In this document: positions 10,325 through 20,435 of the stretch, in pieces
Position numbering within the stretch: position 1 is the stretch's first letter
Layout: the number at the start of each line of letters is the position of its first letter
Origin: Candidatus Methylopumilus sp.
Lineage (GTDB): Bacteria; Pseudomonadota; Gammaproteobacteria; Burkholderiales; Methylophilaceae
NCBI GenBank assembly: GCA_024640945.1
Contig: JAHEEA010000003.1
Location: 1 to 64,000 of the forward strand
Reading direction: 5' to 3'
Length of the DNA stretch: 64,000 nucleotides
Notes under the pieces: model-generated
What the model saw: only the letters and a program-made list of their open reading frames with translations
Told to the model about the DNA's origin: nothing
Database searches by the model: none
Made by a program: the position numbers and the translations under genes

Positions 10325-11608
10325 TTGGACATACCCATACATCTGCAATTCCTTGTACTAGGATTGCTACTTGCGTTATCAGCGTTTTTTTCAAGCGCTG
10401 AAACTAGCCTCATGACCCTTAATCGTTACCGCCTGCGCCATCTCGCAAATGATGGCCACCACGGTGCACGATTAGCTCAGGCTCTACTTAAAAAAACTGA
10501 CCATCTTCTAGGCGCGATTTTACTTGGCAATACTTTTGCTGCGGTTGCGATTGCAACTATCAGTGATGACATTAGCCTTCAGCTTTTAGGTGAAGGAAAT
10601 ACCGGATTAATCATCGGCACAATCACTGTCACTTTTGTGATTCTGATTTTTGGTGAAATCACGCCTAAAGTGGTGGCCGCCGCTCATGCTGAAAAATTAG
10701 CCTTTGCATACAGCTACGTGCTATATCCCCTCACAAAAATACTCTACCCAGCAATCTGGTTTACCAATTTATTTGTGATGGGATTGCTTAAGTTATTTCG
10801 CATCAAAGTTAACTTCTCAGAAGTAACACAAGCTATATCAACTGAAGAATTGCGAAGTATCGTAACGGAATCTGGCCATTACATCCCGAAAAAGAATCGG
10901 GCCATTTTGCTTAATTTATTCGATTTGGAAAATGCGATTGTGGATGATGTGATGACTGCTCACACGCACATTGAAGATGTCGATTTAGACACGCCATTTG
11001 AAGAGCTTACACTTCAAATCTCATCTAGCAATCATACCCGCCTCTTGGTTAAACAAGGAGCAAATGAAGAAATTGTCGGAGTGATACACATTCGAAAAGT
11101 CATCAATTTACTTCGGAATGGTGAACTGACGATTGAGGGCCTTAAAGAAATTATTGATGATCCTTATTTCATTCCATCGGGCACGCCTTTATATACTCAA
11201 ATTCAACAATTCCAAGAGAAACATGAACGTTTAGCTTTAGTGGTTGACGAATATGGTGAACTGAAAGGCTTAGTAACACTCGAAGATATATTAGAAGAGA
11301 TTATCGGCGATTTCACTACACAATCACCTTTACGTGCTAACACTTACCATCAAGAAGAAGACGGTAGTTGGCTGGTTGATGGCAGTAGTAACTTGCGCGA
11401 CTTAAATAAAAAATTAAATCTTGAATTTCCACTCGATGGACCAAGAACATTAAACGGATTAATTCTTGAACATTTCGAGGATATTCCTGAAGCGGGTACA
11501 AGCATCAAGATTGCCAATTGCGCTTTAGAGATTGTACAAACACAAGACAAGATTGTTAAAAGCGTTAGATTGTTGCTGCTAAACAGCAACAGTGATCAAG
11601 ATGAATAG
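10325..11608 (+). CDS. CNNM/CorC-HlyC family transporter (DUF21 + CBS + CorC_HlyC), TTG start
   Basis: DUF21-type membrane domain, CBS pair (GELKGLVTLEDILEEIIGD), C-terminal transporter-associated domain. Confidence 0.85.
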   Translation: MDIPIHLQFLVLGLLLALSAFFSSAETSLMTLNRYRLRHLANDGHHGARLAQALLKKTDHLLGAILLGNTFAAVAIATISDDISLQLLGEGNTGLIIGTITVTFVILIFGEITPKVVAAAHAEKLAFAYSYVLYPLTKILYPAIWFTNLFVMGLLKLFRIKVNFSEVTQAISTEELRSIVTESGHYIPKKNRAILLNLFDLENAIVDDVMTAHTHIEDVDLDTPFEELTLQISSSNHTRLLVKQGANEEIVGVIHIRKVINLLRNGELTIEGLKEIIDDPYFIPSGTPLYTQIQQFQEKHERLALVVDEYGELKGLVTLEDILEEIIGDFTTQSPLRANTYHQEEDGSWLVDGSSNLRDLNKKLNLEFPLDGPRTLNGLILEHFEDIPEAGTSIKIANCALEIVQTQDKIVKSVRLLLLNSNSDQDE

Positions 11609-11685
11609 CTGAAGTCATTAAAGCCTCATAACCATTTTCATTTCAGGCTTGAATTATTTCGAATTAGGCTCAAAATAGGATACGC

Positions 11686-11997
11686 ATGGCTAGCATTAAG
11701 CATCAAGAAAATACCATTGAAGCCACTAAAACGGCAAAACCAAAACCACCTTCTATGTATCGGGTCGTTTTACTCAATGATGATTTCACCCCTATGGAGT
11801 TTGTTGTAGATGTACTTGAACGTTTTTTTAATAAAAACCGTGAACAAGCAACGCAAATCATGCTCCAAGTACATACCGAAGGCTCGGGCGTGTGCGGAAT
11901 TTATCCACATGGAATTGCAGAAACAAAAGTAAGCCAAGTATTAGCTTACGCAAATGAACACCAACATCCATTGCAATGTGCAATGCAGGAAGTATAA
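11686..11997 (+). CDS. clpS: ATP-dependent Clp protease adaptor ClpS
   Basis: [24 protein letters not shown]; adjacent to clpA. Confidence 0.97.
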   Translation: MASIKHQENTIEATKTAKPKPPSMYRVVLLNDDFTPMEFVVDVLERFFNKNREQATQIMLQVHTEGSGVCGIYPHGIAETKVSQVLAYANEHQHPLQCAMQEV

Positions 11998-12019
11998 AAG
12001 TCGTCAAAAGGTCTTAATA

Positions 12020-14317
12020 ATGATTGCTCAAGAATTAGAAGTTTCACTCCACATGGCCTTTATGGATGCTCGCCAAAAAAGGCACGAGCTGATTACGGTC
12101 GAACATTTGCTAGTAGCGATGATAGACAATCCAACCGCTGCAGAAGTGTTACGTGCCTGCGGAGCTAATCTAGAAACTCTACGTTCCGAGCTTAACCACT
12201 ACATTGAAGAACACACGCCGACGGTGGATGGCTCGGAAGAAGTCGACACACAACCAACCTTGGGCTTTCAGCGTGTGATTCAACGCGCCATTTTGCATGT
12301 GCAATCATCTGGCAAAAAAGAGGTAACCGGCGCTAATGTACTAGTAGCAATTTATGGTGAGAAAGATTCACATGCTGTGTTCTTCTTGCACCAACAAAAT
12401 ATCACCCGTTTAGATGTTGTGAACTATATCGCGCATGGTGTTGCAAAAGCTGAGGAAGCTAGCGCAAGAGGCGCCGAAGCAAATCCAGAAGCTGGAACAG
12501 AAGCCCCTCCAGCAAGTGCTTTGGATAGTTATACTCTCAATCTAAACCAACAAGTATTAGCTGGCAAAATTGATCCTGTAATCGGTCGTGATAAAGAACT
12601 AGAACGTGTTATTCAAACGCTATGCCGTCGTCGCAAAAATAACCCATTATTGGTTGGTGAAGCAGGTGTTGGTAAAACTGCAATCGCTGAAGGTTTGGCA
12701 CGTCGTATCGTTGAAAAAAGCGTGCCAGAAGTATTGGCCAATGCTGTCATCTACTCACTCGATATGGGCGCACTATTAGCAGGTACAAAATACCGTGGCG
12801 ATTTTGAGCAGCGTCTAAAAGCAGTGATGCAAAAACTTGCTGAACAAGAAGATGCGGTGTTGTTTATTGATGAGATTCACACACTGATCGGTGCGGGCGC
12901 TGCAAGTGGCGGCACCATGGATGCTTCTAATTTACTCAAGCCAGCCCTGTCCAATGGATCACTAAAATGTATAGGTGCAACCACCTATCAAGAATACCGT
13001 GGCATTTTTGAAAAAGACCACGCTTTATCACGTCGCTTCCAAAAAGTGGACGTTGAAGAACCGAGTGTTGCTGAAACAGTTGAGATTCTCAAAGGCCTTA
13101 AATCTCGGTTTGAAAAACACCATAGCGTTAAATACAGTGCTGCTGCGCTCAACACTGCAGCTGAATTATCAGCGAAATATATCAATGACAGACACTTACC
13201 GGATAAAGCGATTGATGTGATTGATGAAGCCGGCGCGGCACAACGTATATTGCCTAAATCAAAACAGAAAAAAGTGATTGGCGATAAAGAAATTGAAGAC
13301 ATTATCGCTAAGATTGCACGTATTCCACCTAAGAACATTTCAACAGATGATAGAAATGCTTTAAAAACTTTAGATCGTGATTTAAAAGCTGTCGTGTTTG
13401 GTCAAGATCAAGCGATTGAGTCACTTGCCTCAGCCATTAAAATGGCACGCAGTGGCTTAGGCAACGCTAACAAACCAATTGGCTCATTCTTATTCTCTGG
13501 CCCAACAGGTGTAGGTAAAACTGAAGTCGCTAAACAACTAGCCTATACCTTAGGGATTGAGTTGGTACGCTTTGATATGTCTGAATACATGGAGCGTCAT
13601 GCAGTTTCGCGTCTAATCGGTGCGCCTCCTGGTTATGTAGGTTTCGAACAAGGCGGCCTATTAACCGAGGCAATCACTAAGCATCCATATTGTGTCTTAC
13701 TGTTAGATGAGATTGAAAAAGCACATCCTGATATTTATAACATCCTGTTGCAAGTGATGGATCATGGTACGTTGACCGACAACAACGGTCGCAAAGCTGA
13801 CTTCCGAAATGTCACTATCATCATGACCACTAATGCGGGTGCGGAGTCACTTTCTAAAACCAGCATGGGCTTTACACAAGGCAAGCAAGCGGGCGATGAA
13901 ATGGCTGAAATCAAACGTTTATTCAGCCCAGAATTCCGCAACCGTTTAGATGCAACTGTTTCGTTTGCACCGCTTTCTGAAGATGTGATTATGCGTGTCG
14001 TTGATAAATTCTTAATGCAATTAGAAGATCAATTACATGAGAAAAAAGTTGAGGCTAACTTTAGCGACAAACTTAAAGCTTATCTTGCTAAAAAAGGCTT
14101 CGACCCACTCATGGGTGCACGACCAATGTCTCGCTTAATTCAGGATACTATTCGTCGTGGTTTAGCTGACGAATTGCTATTTGGCAAACTAGCCAATGGC
14201 GGTCATGTGAATGTCGATATTAATGAAAAAGATGAAATCATCTTAGATTTTGATGATATTGCAAGCCCTAAGTCTACAGGCACCTCTGATCAATTAGCGG
14301 CTGACACAGTCGAATAA
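12020..14317 (+). CDS. clpA: ATP-dependent Clp protease ATP-binding subunit ClpA
   Basis: [14 protein letters not shown] start (ORF 11954 is over-extended), two AAA+ modules [15 protein letters not shown] and [15 protein letters not shown]. Confidence 0.96.
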   Translation: MIAQELEVSLHMAFMDARQKRHELITVEHLLVAMIDNPTAAEVLRACGANLETLRSELNHYIEEHTPTVDGSEEVDTQPTLGFQRVIQRAILHVQSSGKKEVTGANVLVAIYGEKDSHAVFFLHQQNITRLDVVNYIAHGVAKAEEASARGAEANPEAGTEAPPASALDSYTLNLNQQVLAGKIDPVIGRDKELERVIQTLCRRRKNNPLLVGEAGVGKTAIAEGLARRIVEKSVPEVLANAVIYSLDMGALLAGTKYRGDFEQRLKAVMQKLAEQEDAVLFIDEIHTLIGAGAASGGTMDASNLLKPALSNGSLKCIGATTYQEYRGIFEKDHALSRRFQKVDVEEPSVAETVEILKGLKSRFEKHHSVKYSAAALNTAAELSAKYINDRHLPDKAIDVIDEAGAAQRILPKSKQKKVIGDKEIEDIIAKIARIPPKNISTDDRNALKTLDRDLKAVVFGQDQAIESLASAIKMARSGLGNANKPIGSFLFSGPTGVGKTEVAKQLAYTLGIELVRFDMSEYMERHAVSRLIGAPPGYVGFEQGGLLTEAITKHPYCVLLLDEIEKAHPDIYNILLQVMDHGTLTDNNGRKADFRNVTIIMTTNAGAESLSKTSMGFTQGKQAGDEMAEIKRLFSPEFRNRLDATVSFAPLSEDVIMRVVDKFLMQLEDQLHEKKVEANFSDKLKAYLAKKGFDPLMGARPMSRLIQDTIRRGLADELLFGKLANGGHVNVDINEKDEIILDFDDIASPKSTGTSDQLAADTVE

Positions 14318-14331
14318 AACGAGCTTTACTT

Positions 14332-14367
14332 CATCCAGTTAGGCGTCCTGCCAAACTGGATGTTTTT
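14332..14367 (+). terminator. Intrinsic terminator of clpA overlapping the 3' end of the convergent GST gene
   Basis: CATCCAGTT..AACTGGATG followed by TTTTT. Confidence 0.7.
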
Positions 14368-14977
14368 GCATTATGTCGTTAAATAACTGACTATCCTTTA
14401 AGTTAGATAACCAGACTTTAAGTTTTGAATAGTGAGTCGCATCAAACCAATCTTCGTCCACCATTCTAAATTGACGAACAAAAGGAAAAATAGCGATATC
14501 TACTTGAGCAAACTGATCTCTCAACAAGTAATGATGTCGTGACAGTAACTTTTCCAAGCGTTTTAAAAATAACTCTCCCTGTGCACGATAATGTTCCATC
14601 GGAAACTCAGGATATCTGTCAGCATACTTATATCGATCTAAAGCTTGCTTAAAAGCACCATCATTTTCTGCAATTAGAGCAGCTGTATGCGACTTTAATT
14701 CAGAAGATGAGCTGAGCATCCAATCATCAACATCATGCTGATTTAGAGCCCACTCCATGATTTCCAAGCTTTGCTCAATCACTTGACCATTTGGCTGAAT
14801 TAAAACTGGCACCGTTCCTTTGGGAGATGCCAAAAGCATAGACTGTGGTTTTTCACGCAAAGAAATTTCACGAATTTCGACATCAACGCCAGCATATCGA
14901 AGTGCCATTCTTGCGCGCATCGCATAAGGGCAACGACGATAAGAATATAAGATGGTCTGAGACAAACTATTCGCCAA
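14339..14977 (-). CDS. Glutathione S-transferase family protein
   Basis: YSYRRCPYAMRARMALRYAGVDVEIREISL thioredoxin-fold N-terminus and GST C-terminal domain. Confidence 0.85.
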   Translation of the reverse strand: MANSLSQTILYSYRRCPYAMRARMALRYAGVDVEIREISLREKPQSMLLASPKGTVPVLIQPNGQVIEQSLEIMEWALNQHDVDDWMLSSSSELKSHTAALIAENDGAFKQALDRYKYADRYPEFPMEHYRAQGELFLKRLEKLLSRHHYLLRDQFAQVDIAIFPFVRQFRMVDEDWFDATHYSKLKVWLSNLKDSQLFNDIMQKHPVWQDA

Positions 14978-15401
14978 TGAGGTGCAACAGAACCTGACGC
15001 GTATGAGAAGCGAGCCTATGCTCGTAAAGGAAAATACCCTGCCAGGTGCCTAGTGCTAATTTTCCATTAAGCAATGGAATAGAAATAGATGTTTGCGTAA
15101 GTGCGCTTCTGACATGTGCCGGCATATCATCTACGCCTTCAGCTGTGTGAATAAACAAAGGATCGCCATCAGGCACTAGTCGTGCAAAAAAACTTTCCAT
15201 ATCCACGAGTACATCAGGATCATAATTTTCATTAATCAAAATACTCGCAGAGGTATGTTGAATATAAAGGTTTAGCATCCCAGTTTGCATGCCACTATTT
15301 GCCGCCCACTGCATAATCTGTGGCGTAATATCGTACAAACGACGACCGTTCGTTTTAACACTGATTTTATGATTAATTTGATGCATATCTAACATTACCA
15401 A
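14967..15401 (-). CDS. YjbQ family protein (secondary thiamine-phosphate synthase-like)
   Basis: IQHTSASILINENYDPDVLVDME; LGTWQGIFLYEHR. Confidence 0.9.
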   Translation of the reverse strand: MVMLDMHQINHKISVKTNGRRLYDITPQIMQWAANSGMQTGMLNLYIQHTSASILINENYDPDVLVDMESFFARLVPDGDPLFIHTAEGVDDMPAHVRSALTQTSISIPLLNGKLALGTWQGIFLYEHRLASHTRQVLLHLIGE

Positions 15402-15931
15402 CCAAAACGATAGAACATATTAGGCCCGTAAAAAGGCGGTCTGTAACGTCCATAAGGATAAGGGCCATAACCCCAGAAAGGATCATAGAATTGTTGCCTT
15501 AACTGGTATTCACGCTTGAGCTTTTCTTGCTCTTTCAGTTTAGCTTTCTCACGCTTGTTAATCTCTTCAGCAAAGCCATCACGAATCGCTTGCTCATGGG
15601 CTTGATGAATAAAATCCAGAACCTTTGCATCAACACCTTTTCTACTTAAATCTAGTAACTGAGTAGGCGACAAATCATATTGTGACTGGCTGTCTTTTAT
15701 TTTCTGAATAATTTGCTCAGCGGGCACTTTAGTTTGAGAAAGCTGAACAATCTCATCCAAACTTAAATTTGGCACTTGCTTGGGCATAATACGCTCAAGC
15801 TCTTCAGGTGAAATACGCTGTATCAAAGGTTCTTGATTAGGCGCACTGGCACAGCCAGTGACTAAAATAACCGCCACTAACCATGCCGTGTTTTTACTTA
15901 AAAATTGATTCAAACTTTTAAAAAGATTCAT
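15395..15931 (-). CDS. Predicted lipoprotein with aromatic/Pro/Gly-rich C-terminus
   Basis: Lipobox VTGC after a hydrophobic segment; C-terminus FWGYGPYPYGRYRPPFYGPNMFYRFGW. Confidence 0.65.
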   Translation of the reverse strand: MNLFKSLNQFLSKNTAWLVAVILVTGCASAPNQEPLIQRISPEELERIMPKQVPNLSLDEIVQLSQTKVPAEQIIQKIKDSQSQYDLSPTQLLDLSRKGVDAKVLDFIHQAHEQAIRDGFAEEINKREKAKLKEQEKLKREYQLRQQFYDPFWGYGPYPYGRYRPPFYGPNMFYRFGW

Positions 15932-15940
15932 GACACCACT

Positions 15941-18523
15941 TTATTTAGTGAACAACATTTTTCCACCTTTGAAGTCTACCTTAATCGTTTCTTTTGGCGC
16001 AAAATTACCTGCCAAAATTTCACGCGAAAGCGGATTCTCAAGCTCACTTTGAATTGCACGCTTCAATGGTCTTGCACCATAAACTGGATCAAAACCGGCA
16101 TTAGAGATTTCAGATAAAGCAGCTTCACTCACCTCTAATTTCATATCCATCGCAGCCAAACGTTTAGCCAAGTATTGCAATTGAATGCCCGCAATTGCCT
16201 TAATATTACTCTCGCCAAGTGAATGGAATACCACTACTTCATCAATACGATTGATGAACTCTGGACGGAAGTGTGTTTTCACCTCTCCCATCACTGCCAA
16301 TTTAACCACTTGGTAATCATCACCCTGCATCCCTTGTATCATCTGACTGCCCAAGTTAGATGTCATGATAATGACGGTATTTTTAAAGTCCACCGTACGG
16401 CCTTGACCATCAGTCAAACGGCCATCATCCAACACTTGCAGTAAGACGTTAAACACATCAGGATGCGCCTTCTCAACTTCATCGAGCAAAATCACTGAGT
16501 AAGGTTTACGACGCACCGCCTCAGTCAAAGTTCCACCTTCTTCGTAACCAACATAACCCGGAGGCGCGCCAATTAAACGTGAGACAGAATGCTTCTCCAT
16601 AAACTCGCTCATATCGATACGAATTAAATGGTCTTCCGAATCAAATAAGAAGCCAGCCAATGCTTTACATAGCTCAGTTTTACCAACGCCAGTGGGTCCT
16701 AAGAACAAGAACGAACCATAAGGTCTATTAGGATCACTCAAGCCAGAGCGTGAACGACGAATCGCATCAGAAACCAATCGCACTGCCTCATCTTGACCTA
16801 CTACACGCTCATGCAATTTCGTTTCCATCGTTAATAATTTTGCACGTTCACCCGTCATCATTTTAGATACAGGAATGCCGGTTGCACGACTCACGACTTC
16901 AGCAATCTCTTCAGCACCTACTTGTGTACGCAGTAGTTTGTTGAGCTTCACTTCACCCTTGTCTTCTTCAGCTGCAGCATTTTTCAACTGCGCTTCCAAA
17001 GTTGGTAATTTACCGTATTGCAACTCAGAAACTTTCTGCCACTCACCTTTACGAGTCGCTTCTTCCATGTGTTGCTTAATCTTTTCAATCTCTTCTTTGA
17101 TATGCGCAGAGCCTTGAACTTGCGCTTTTTCAGCTTTCCAAATATCTTCCAAGTCAGCGGATTCTTTTTCCAATCTCGCAATCTCTTCTTCAATCAAAGC
17201 AAATCGCTTTTTAGAACCTTCGTCTTTTTCTTTACGCACCGCTTCACGTTCGATTTTCAATTGAATCAAACGACGATCCAACTTATCCAAAGCTTCCGGC
17301 TTACTGTCAATTTCCATCTTAATCTTTGCTGCTGCTTCATCAATCAAATCAATCGCCTTATCAGGCAAGAAACGATCAGTAATGTAGCGATGGCTTAGTT
17401 CTGCCGCAGCAACAATTGCAGGGTCGGTAATTTCTACCCCGTGATGCAATTCGTACTTTTCTTGTAAGCCACGCAAAATCGCAATCGTTGCTTCAACTGA
17501 TGGCTCATCTACCAATACCTTTTGAAAACGACGTTCTAAAGCTGCGTCTTTTTCAATATATTTACGATATTCATCGAGTGTGGTTGCACCAACACAATGT
17601 AACTCACCACGTGCTAAAGCTGGCTTAAGCATATTGCCGGCATCCATTGCACCCTCAGCCTTGCCCGCTCCGACCATCGTGTGAAGCTCATCAATAAATA
17701 CAATTGTTTGACCTTCATCTTGGGCCAACTCTTTCAGCACCGATTTCAAGCGCTCCTCGAATTCACCGCGATATTTAGCACCCGCGAGTAAAGCAGCCAT
17801 ATCAAGCGACAGCACCTTCTTACCTTTAAGAGACTCAGGTACTTCACCATTTACAATACGTTGTGCCAGGCCTTCAACAATGGCAGTTTTACCAACACCA
17901 GGCTCACCAATTAAAACTGGATTATTTTTAGTGCGTCGTTGTAAAACTTGAATCGCACGACGAATCTCATCATCACGACCGATGACAGGATCAAGTTTGC
18001 CCATACGTGCACGCTCAGTTAAATCTAGTGTGTATTTTTTCAATGCCTCACGCTGACCTTCCGCCTCTTGATTATCAACAGAGTCGCCACCACGTACTGC
18101 TTTAATCGCAGCTTCAAGCGCAGCTTTATTTAAGCCAACTTGTTTAAGTAATTTTGCGGTATCGCCCTTATCTTCAGCCAAGGCAAGCAAGAACATTTCA
18201 CTGGCGATATAAGCATCACCACGTTTCTGCGCGTGTTTGTCAGTTAGATTTAATAGATTATTTAAATCACGAGAAATCGTTACCTCGCCAGAACTTTCAG
18301 CGACTTTAGGCAACTGGTTGATTGCTACTTGAAGGCCAGCTTTAAGCGGTTCCAAATTAACGCCAGCACGTGCGAGCAATGATGATGTTCCACCATCATC
18401 TTGGTTCAATAAAGCTGAAAGCAAATGTGCAGCCTCAATACTGGCATGGTCATGACCGACCGCCAAGCTTTGCGCATCATTTAATGCTTGTTGGAATTTA
18501 GTTGTAAGTTTATCGACTCTCAT
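15941..18523 (-). CDS. clpB: ATP-dependent chaperone ClpB
   Basis: [18 protein letters not shown], coiled-coil M-domain, [15 protein letters not shown]. Confidence 0.97.
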   Translation of the reverse strand: MRVDKLTTKFQQALNDAQSLAVGHDHASIEAAHLLSALLNQDDGGTSSLLARAGVNLEPLKAGLQVAINQLPKVAESSGEVTISRDLNNLLNLTDKHAQKRGDAYIASEMFLLALAEDKGDTAKLLKQVGLNKAALEAAIKAVRGGDSVDNQEAEGQREALKKYTLDLTERARMGKLDPVIGRDDEIRRAIQVLQRRTKNNPVLIGEPGVGKTAIVEGLAQRIVNGEVPESLKGKKVLSLDMAALLAGAKYRGEFEERLKSVLKELAQDEGQTIVFIDELHTMVGAGKAEGAMDAGNMLKPALARGELHCVGATTLDEYRKYIEKDAALERRFQKVLVDEPSVEATIAILRGLQEKYELHHGVEITDPAIVAAAELSHRYITDRFLPDKAIDLIDEAAAKIKMEIDSKPEALDKLDRRLIQLKIEREAVRKEKDEGSKKRFALIEEEIARLEKESADLEDIWKAEKAQVQGSAHIKEEIEKIKQHMEEATRKGEWQKVSELQYGKLPTLEAQLKNAAAEEDKGEVKLNKLLRTQVGAEEIAEVVSRATGIPVSKMMTGERAKLLTMETKLHERVVGQDEAVRLVSDAIRRSRSGLSDPNRPYGSFLFLGPTGVGKTELCKALAGFLFDSEDHLIRIDMSEFMEKHSVSRLIGAPPGYVGYEEGGTLTEAVRRKPYSVILLDEVEKAHPDVFNVLLQVLDDGRLTDGQGRTVDFKNTVIIMTSNLGSQMIQGMQGDDYQVVKLAVMGEVKTHFRPEFINRIDEVVVFHSLGESNIKAIAGIQLQYLAKRLAAMDMKLEVSEAALSEISNAGFDPVYGARPLKRAIQSELENPLSREILAGNFAPKETIKVDFKGGKMLFTK

Positions 18524-18557
18524 TACTCACTCCACTTAAGTTTCTAATATCACTTAA

Positions 18558-18582
18558 ATGGGGGAGTATTTTGAATTTTCAA
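18558..18582 (-). promoter_or_regulatory. Candidate sigma-32 (heat-shock) promoter of clpB
   Basis: Minus strand TTGAAA-N13-CCCCAT(TT), close to the RpoH consensus CTTGAAA/CCCCATNT, about 35 bp upstream of the clpB ATG. Confidence 0.7.
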
Positions 18583-18613
18583 TGGGAACAACAGATATTT
18601 AAAGAAATGAGAT

Positions 18614-19153
18614 TTACTTCTGATCAGAGACTATAAAATTACGGCCCTCATCATCTGAAATAAGAACCTGTAACTTAGATTGGTTTAACAACTGATAACT
18701 CAAAATCAACTGACCTGATTTCTCAGACAACAAAACTTGCTCAGCTAATTGAGGCGTTATTTTTTTAGGCAATGAAGATACCCAAGCATCTCCATCAACA
18801 CGGACAAAATAAACAGCTTGCTTAGCAGTAGAAACCCATGCCACATGCCAACCCCAATCGCCGCCTTTTAAAACTGAAACCTCAGAGAAGTGACACTTAG
18901 CCTCTTTGCTGCCGGCGAAACTTAATCGAACAACTGGCGGAGATCCATCATTGATAACAGGCGCCATAACTAAATCAAAAACGCCATCTTCAAACTGCTG
19001 TTGCCAGACTTTAACCATAACCTGTTTAGACTGAAACTCTTTTACCGGACAAAGAGAACTTGCTGATAAGTCTTGAGCAATAACGCTTAAAGGCATCCAA
19101 CTCAGCAAACCAATTAAAAAAGCGTTACAGAACTGTTTATTTAAACAAACCAT
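18614..19153 (-). CDS. Secreted protein with a single Asp-box-like motif (copper-module associated, function unknown)
   Basis: Signal peptide MVCLNKQFCNAFLIGLLSWMPLSVIAQ; VLISDDEGRNFIVS resembles an S-x-D-x-G-x-x-F Asp box; ORF 18614..19183 probably over-extended. Confidence 0.5.
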   Translation of the reverse strand: MVCLNKQFCNAFLIGLLSWMPLSVIAQDLSASSLCPVKEFQSKQVMVKVWQQQFEDGVFDLVMAPVINDGSPPVVRLSFAGSKEAKCHFSEVSVLKGGDWGWHVAWVSTAKQAVYFVRVDGDAWVSSLPKKITPQLAEQVLLSEKSGQLILSYQLLNQSKLQVLISDDEGRNFIVSDQK

Positions 19154-19221
19154 CTCAACACACTCTCTATTCCTTAATAACAAAAGGGATTATAATTCGC
19201 AAAACTTTATTTTATTAACGC

Positions 19222-19596
19222 ATGCTAAAAACACATACAAAAAGAATCGTCAGTTGGGTCGCAATGTTTGCCATCCTGATGACTTCTTTTGCGCCTATGG
19301 TTTCTCATGCACTTAATTTAAGCAATACTAGTTTTGTAGAAGTTTGTACTTCTCAAGGCGTTAAGCTTATTCAAACAAATGATTCAAACTCTCAAGATCA
19401 AAAATCTAGCATCGATCTTAATCACTGTTCATATTGCACATTAGCGACTGATAAAGCTTATATCCCTTCCGGTGATATACAATTAGGTTCAACCCTAATT
19501 TCTTCAAGCTCAAAATTCTTTATTGAATACGAATCTCCAGTTTTACAAGCGCACTTCCAATCTTCACATCCTCCGCAAGCTCCTCCAGCAGTTTAA
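19222..19596 (+). CDS. DUF2946-like small exported protein with Cys/His cluster
   Basis: N-terminal TM plus DLNHCSYCTLA; similar to DUF2946 proteins found beside TonB/copper genes. Confidence 0.65.
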   Translation: MLKTHTKRIVSWVAMFAILMTSFAPMVSHALNLSNTSFVEVCTSQGVKLIQTNDSNSQDQKSSIDLNHCSYCTLATDKAYIPSGDIQLGSTLISSSSKFFIEYESPVLQAHFQSSHPPQAPPAV

Positions 19597-19636
19597 AAAA
19601 AACAGAAGTTTTATATAGCCAGCTAGCTGGTTATTT

Positions 19637-19667
19637 GCCTATGCGCTAAGCGCGTGGCTGTTTTTTT
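19637..19667 (+). terminator. Intrinsic terminator between the DUF2946 gene and the XRE regulator
   Basis: GCC(T)ATGCGC-TAA-GCGCGTGGC stem with one bulge, then TG-TTTTTTT. Confidence 0.7.
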
Positions 19668-19680
19668 AACTGGAGGGATC

Positions 19681-19944
19681 ATGATCCAACTACAAATCAA
19701 GAAACTGATTACGACGAGAAGTCTGAAATGGGGTAGAGATATCACCATGTCAGAAGTTGCAAAAGCAAGCGGCATGAGCCGCACGACTTTGTACCGTGCC
19801 ATTAATAACGAACATAACGTTTCTATTAACGCACTAGATCGCCTATGTAATTTTTTTGAATGTGACATTCAAGATCTTGTGAGACATACCCCAAATACAA
19901 CAAAGAAATGTCATCAAGATAGCTTATTAACGCTCGCAGCTTAA
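19681..19944 (+). CDS. Small helix-turn-helix (XRE/Cro-CI) transcriptional regulator
   Basis: MSEVAKASGMSRTTLYRAINNEHNVSINALDRLCNFFECDIQDLV; SD GGAGGG upstream of ATG 19681. Confidence 0.88.
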   Translation: MIQLQIKKLITTRSLKWGRDITMSEVAKASGMSRTTLYRAINNEHNVSINALDRLCNFFECDIQDLVRHTPNTTKKCHQDSLLTLAA

Positions 19945-19973
19945 TATTCTATTGAAAGACTTAAGGAGATTTT

Positions 19974-20426
19974 ATGTTTTATAAAATGATTAACTTAAAA
20001 AGGTTATTAATGGCTATCTTCGCTATTACTACCTGTTCAATTTCGATTGCGGCTTCTACTGATCAAATTGAAATCATCAATACTATTTCACGTATTTATG
20101 ACAAACCAAATCTTAAAGTTACAACCAACCCTATTTCTATTAATGAAAACTTTGCTATTGCAGATTGGACTCAAGGCGATAGAGGCGGGCGAGCTTTATT
20201 AAAAAAAGATAATGGGCACTGGGCGATCATAACTTGCGGCGCTGACGAGATTAAAGATCTAAAAAATCTAAAAGATGCTGGAATCTCTACGAATGTTGCA
20301 AAAGCACTTATTGAACAACTCAATCAGCTAGAGAAATCAATAGATCCCCATCAAATTCATTTATTCAGCCTCTTTGGCACCAAAAATGATCCGAAACATG
20401 CGGAACATCATGATCACAAACATTAG
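19974..20426 (+). CDS. Copper uptake system-associated periplasmic protein
   Basis: Signal peptide; FAIADWTQGDRGGRALLKKDNGHWAIITCGADEIK resembles the copper-uptake-system-associated family; His-rich tail HAEHHDHKH. Confidence 0.7.
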   Translation: MFYKMINLKRLLMAIFAITTCSISIAASTDQIEIINTISRIYDKPNLKVTTNPISINENFAIADWTQGDRGGRALLKKDNGHWAIITCGADEIKDLKNLKDAGISTNVAKALIEQLNQLEKSIDPHQIHLFSLFGTKNDPKHAEHHDHKH

Positions 20427-20435
20427 GAATGAAAA

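Noticed and set aside
16223-17398. Antisense ORFs inside clpB
   Set aside because: Reverse-strand shadows of a well-conserved gene with biased codon use; low-complexity translations.
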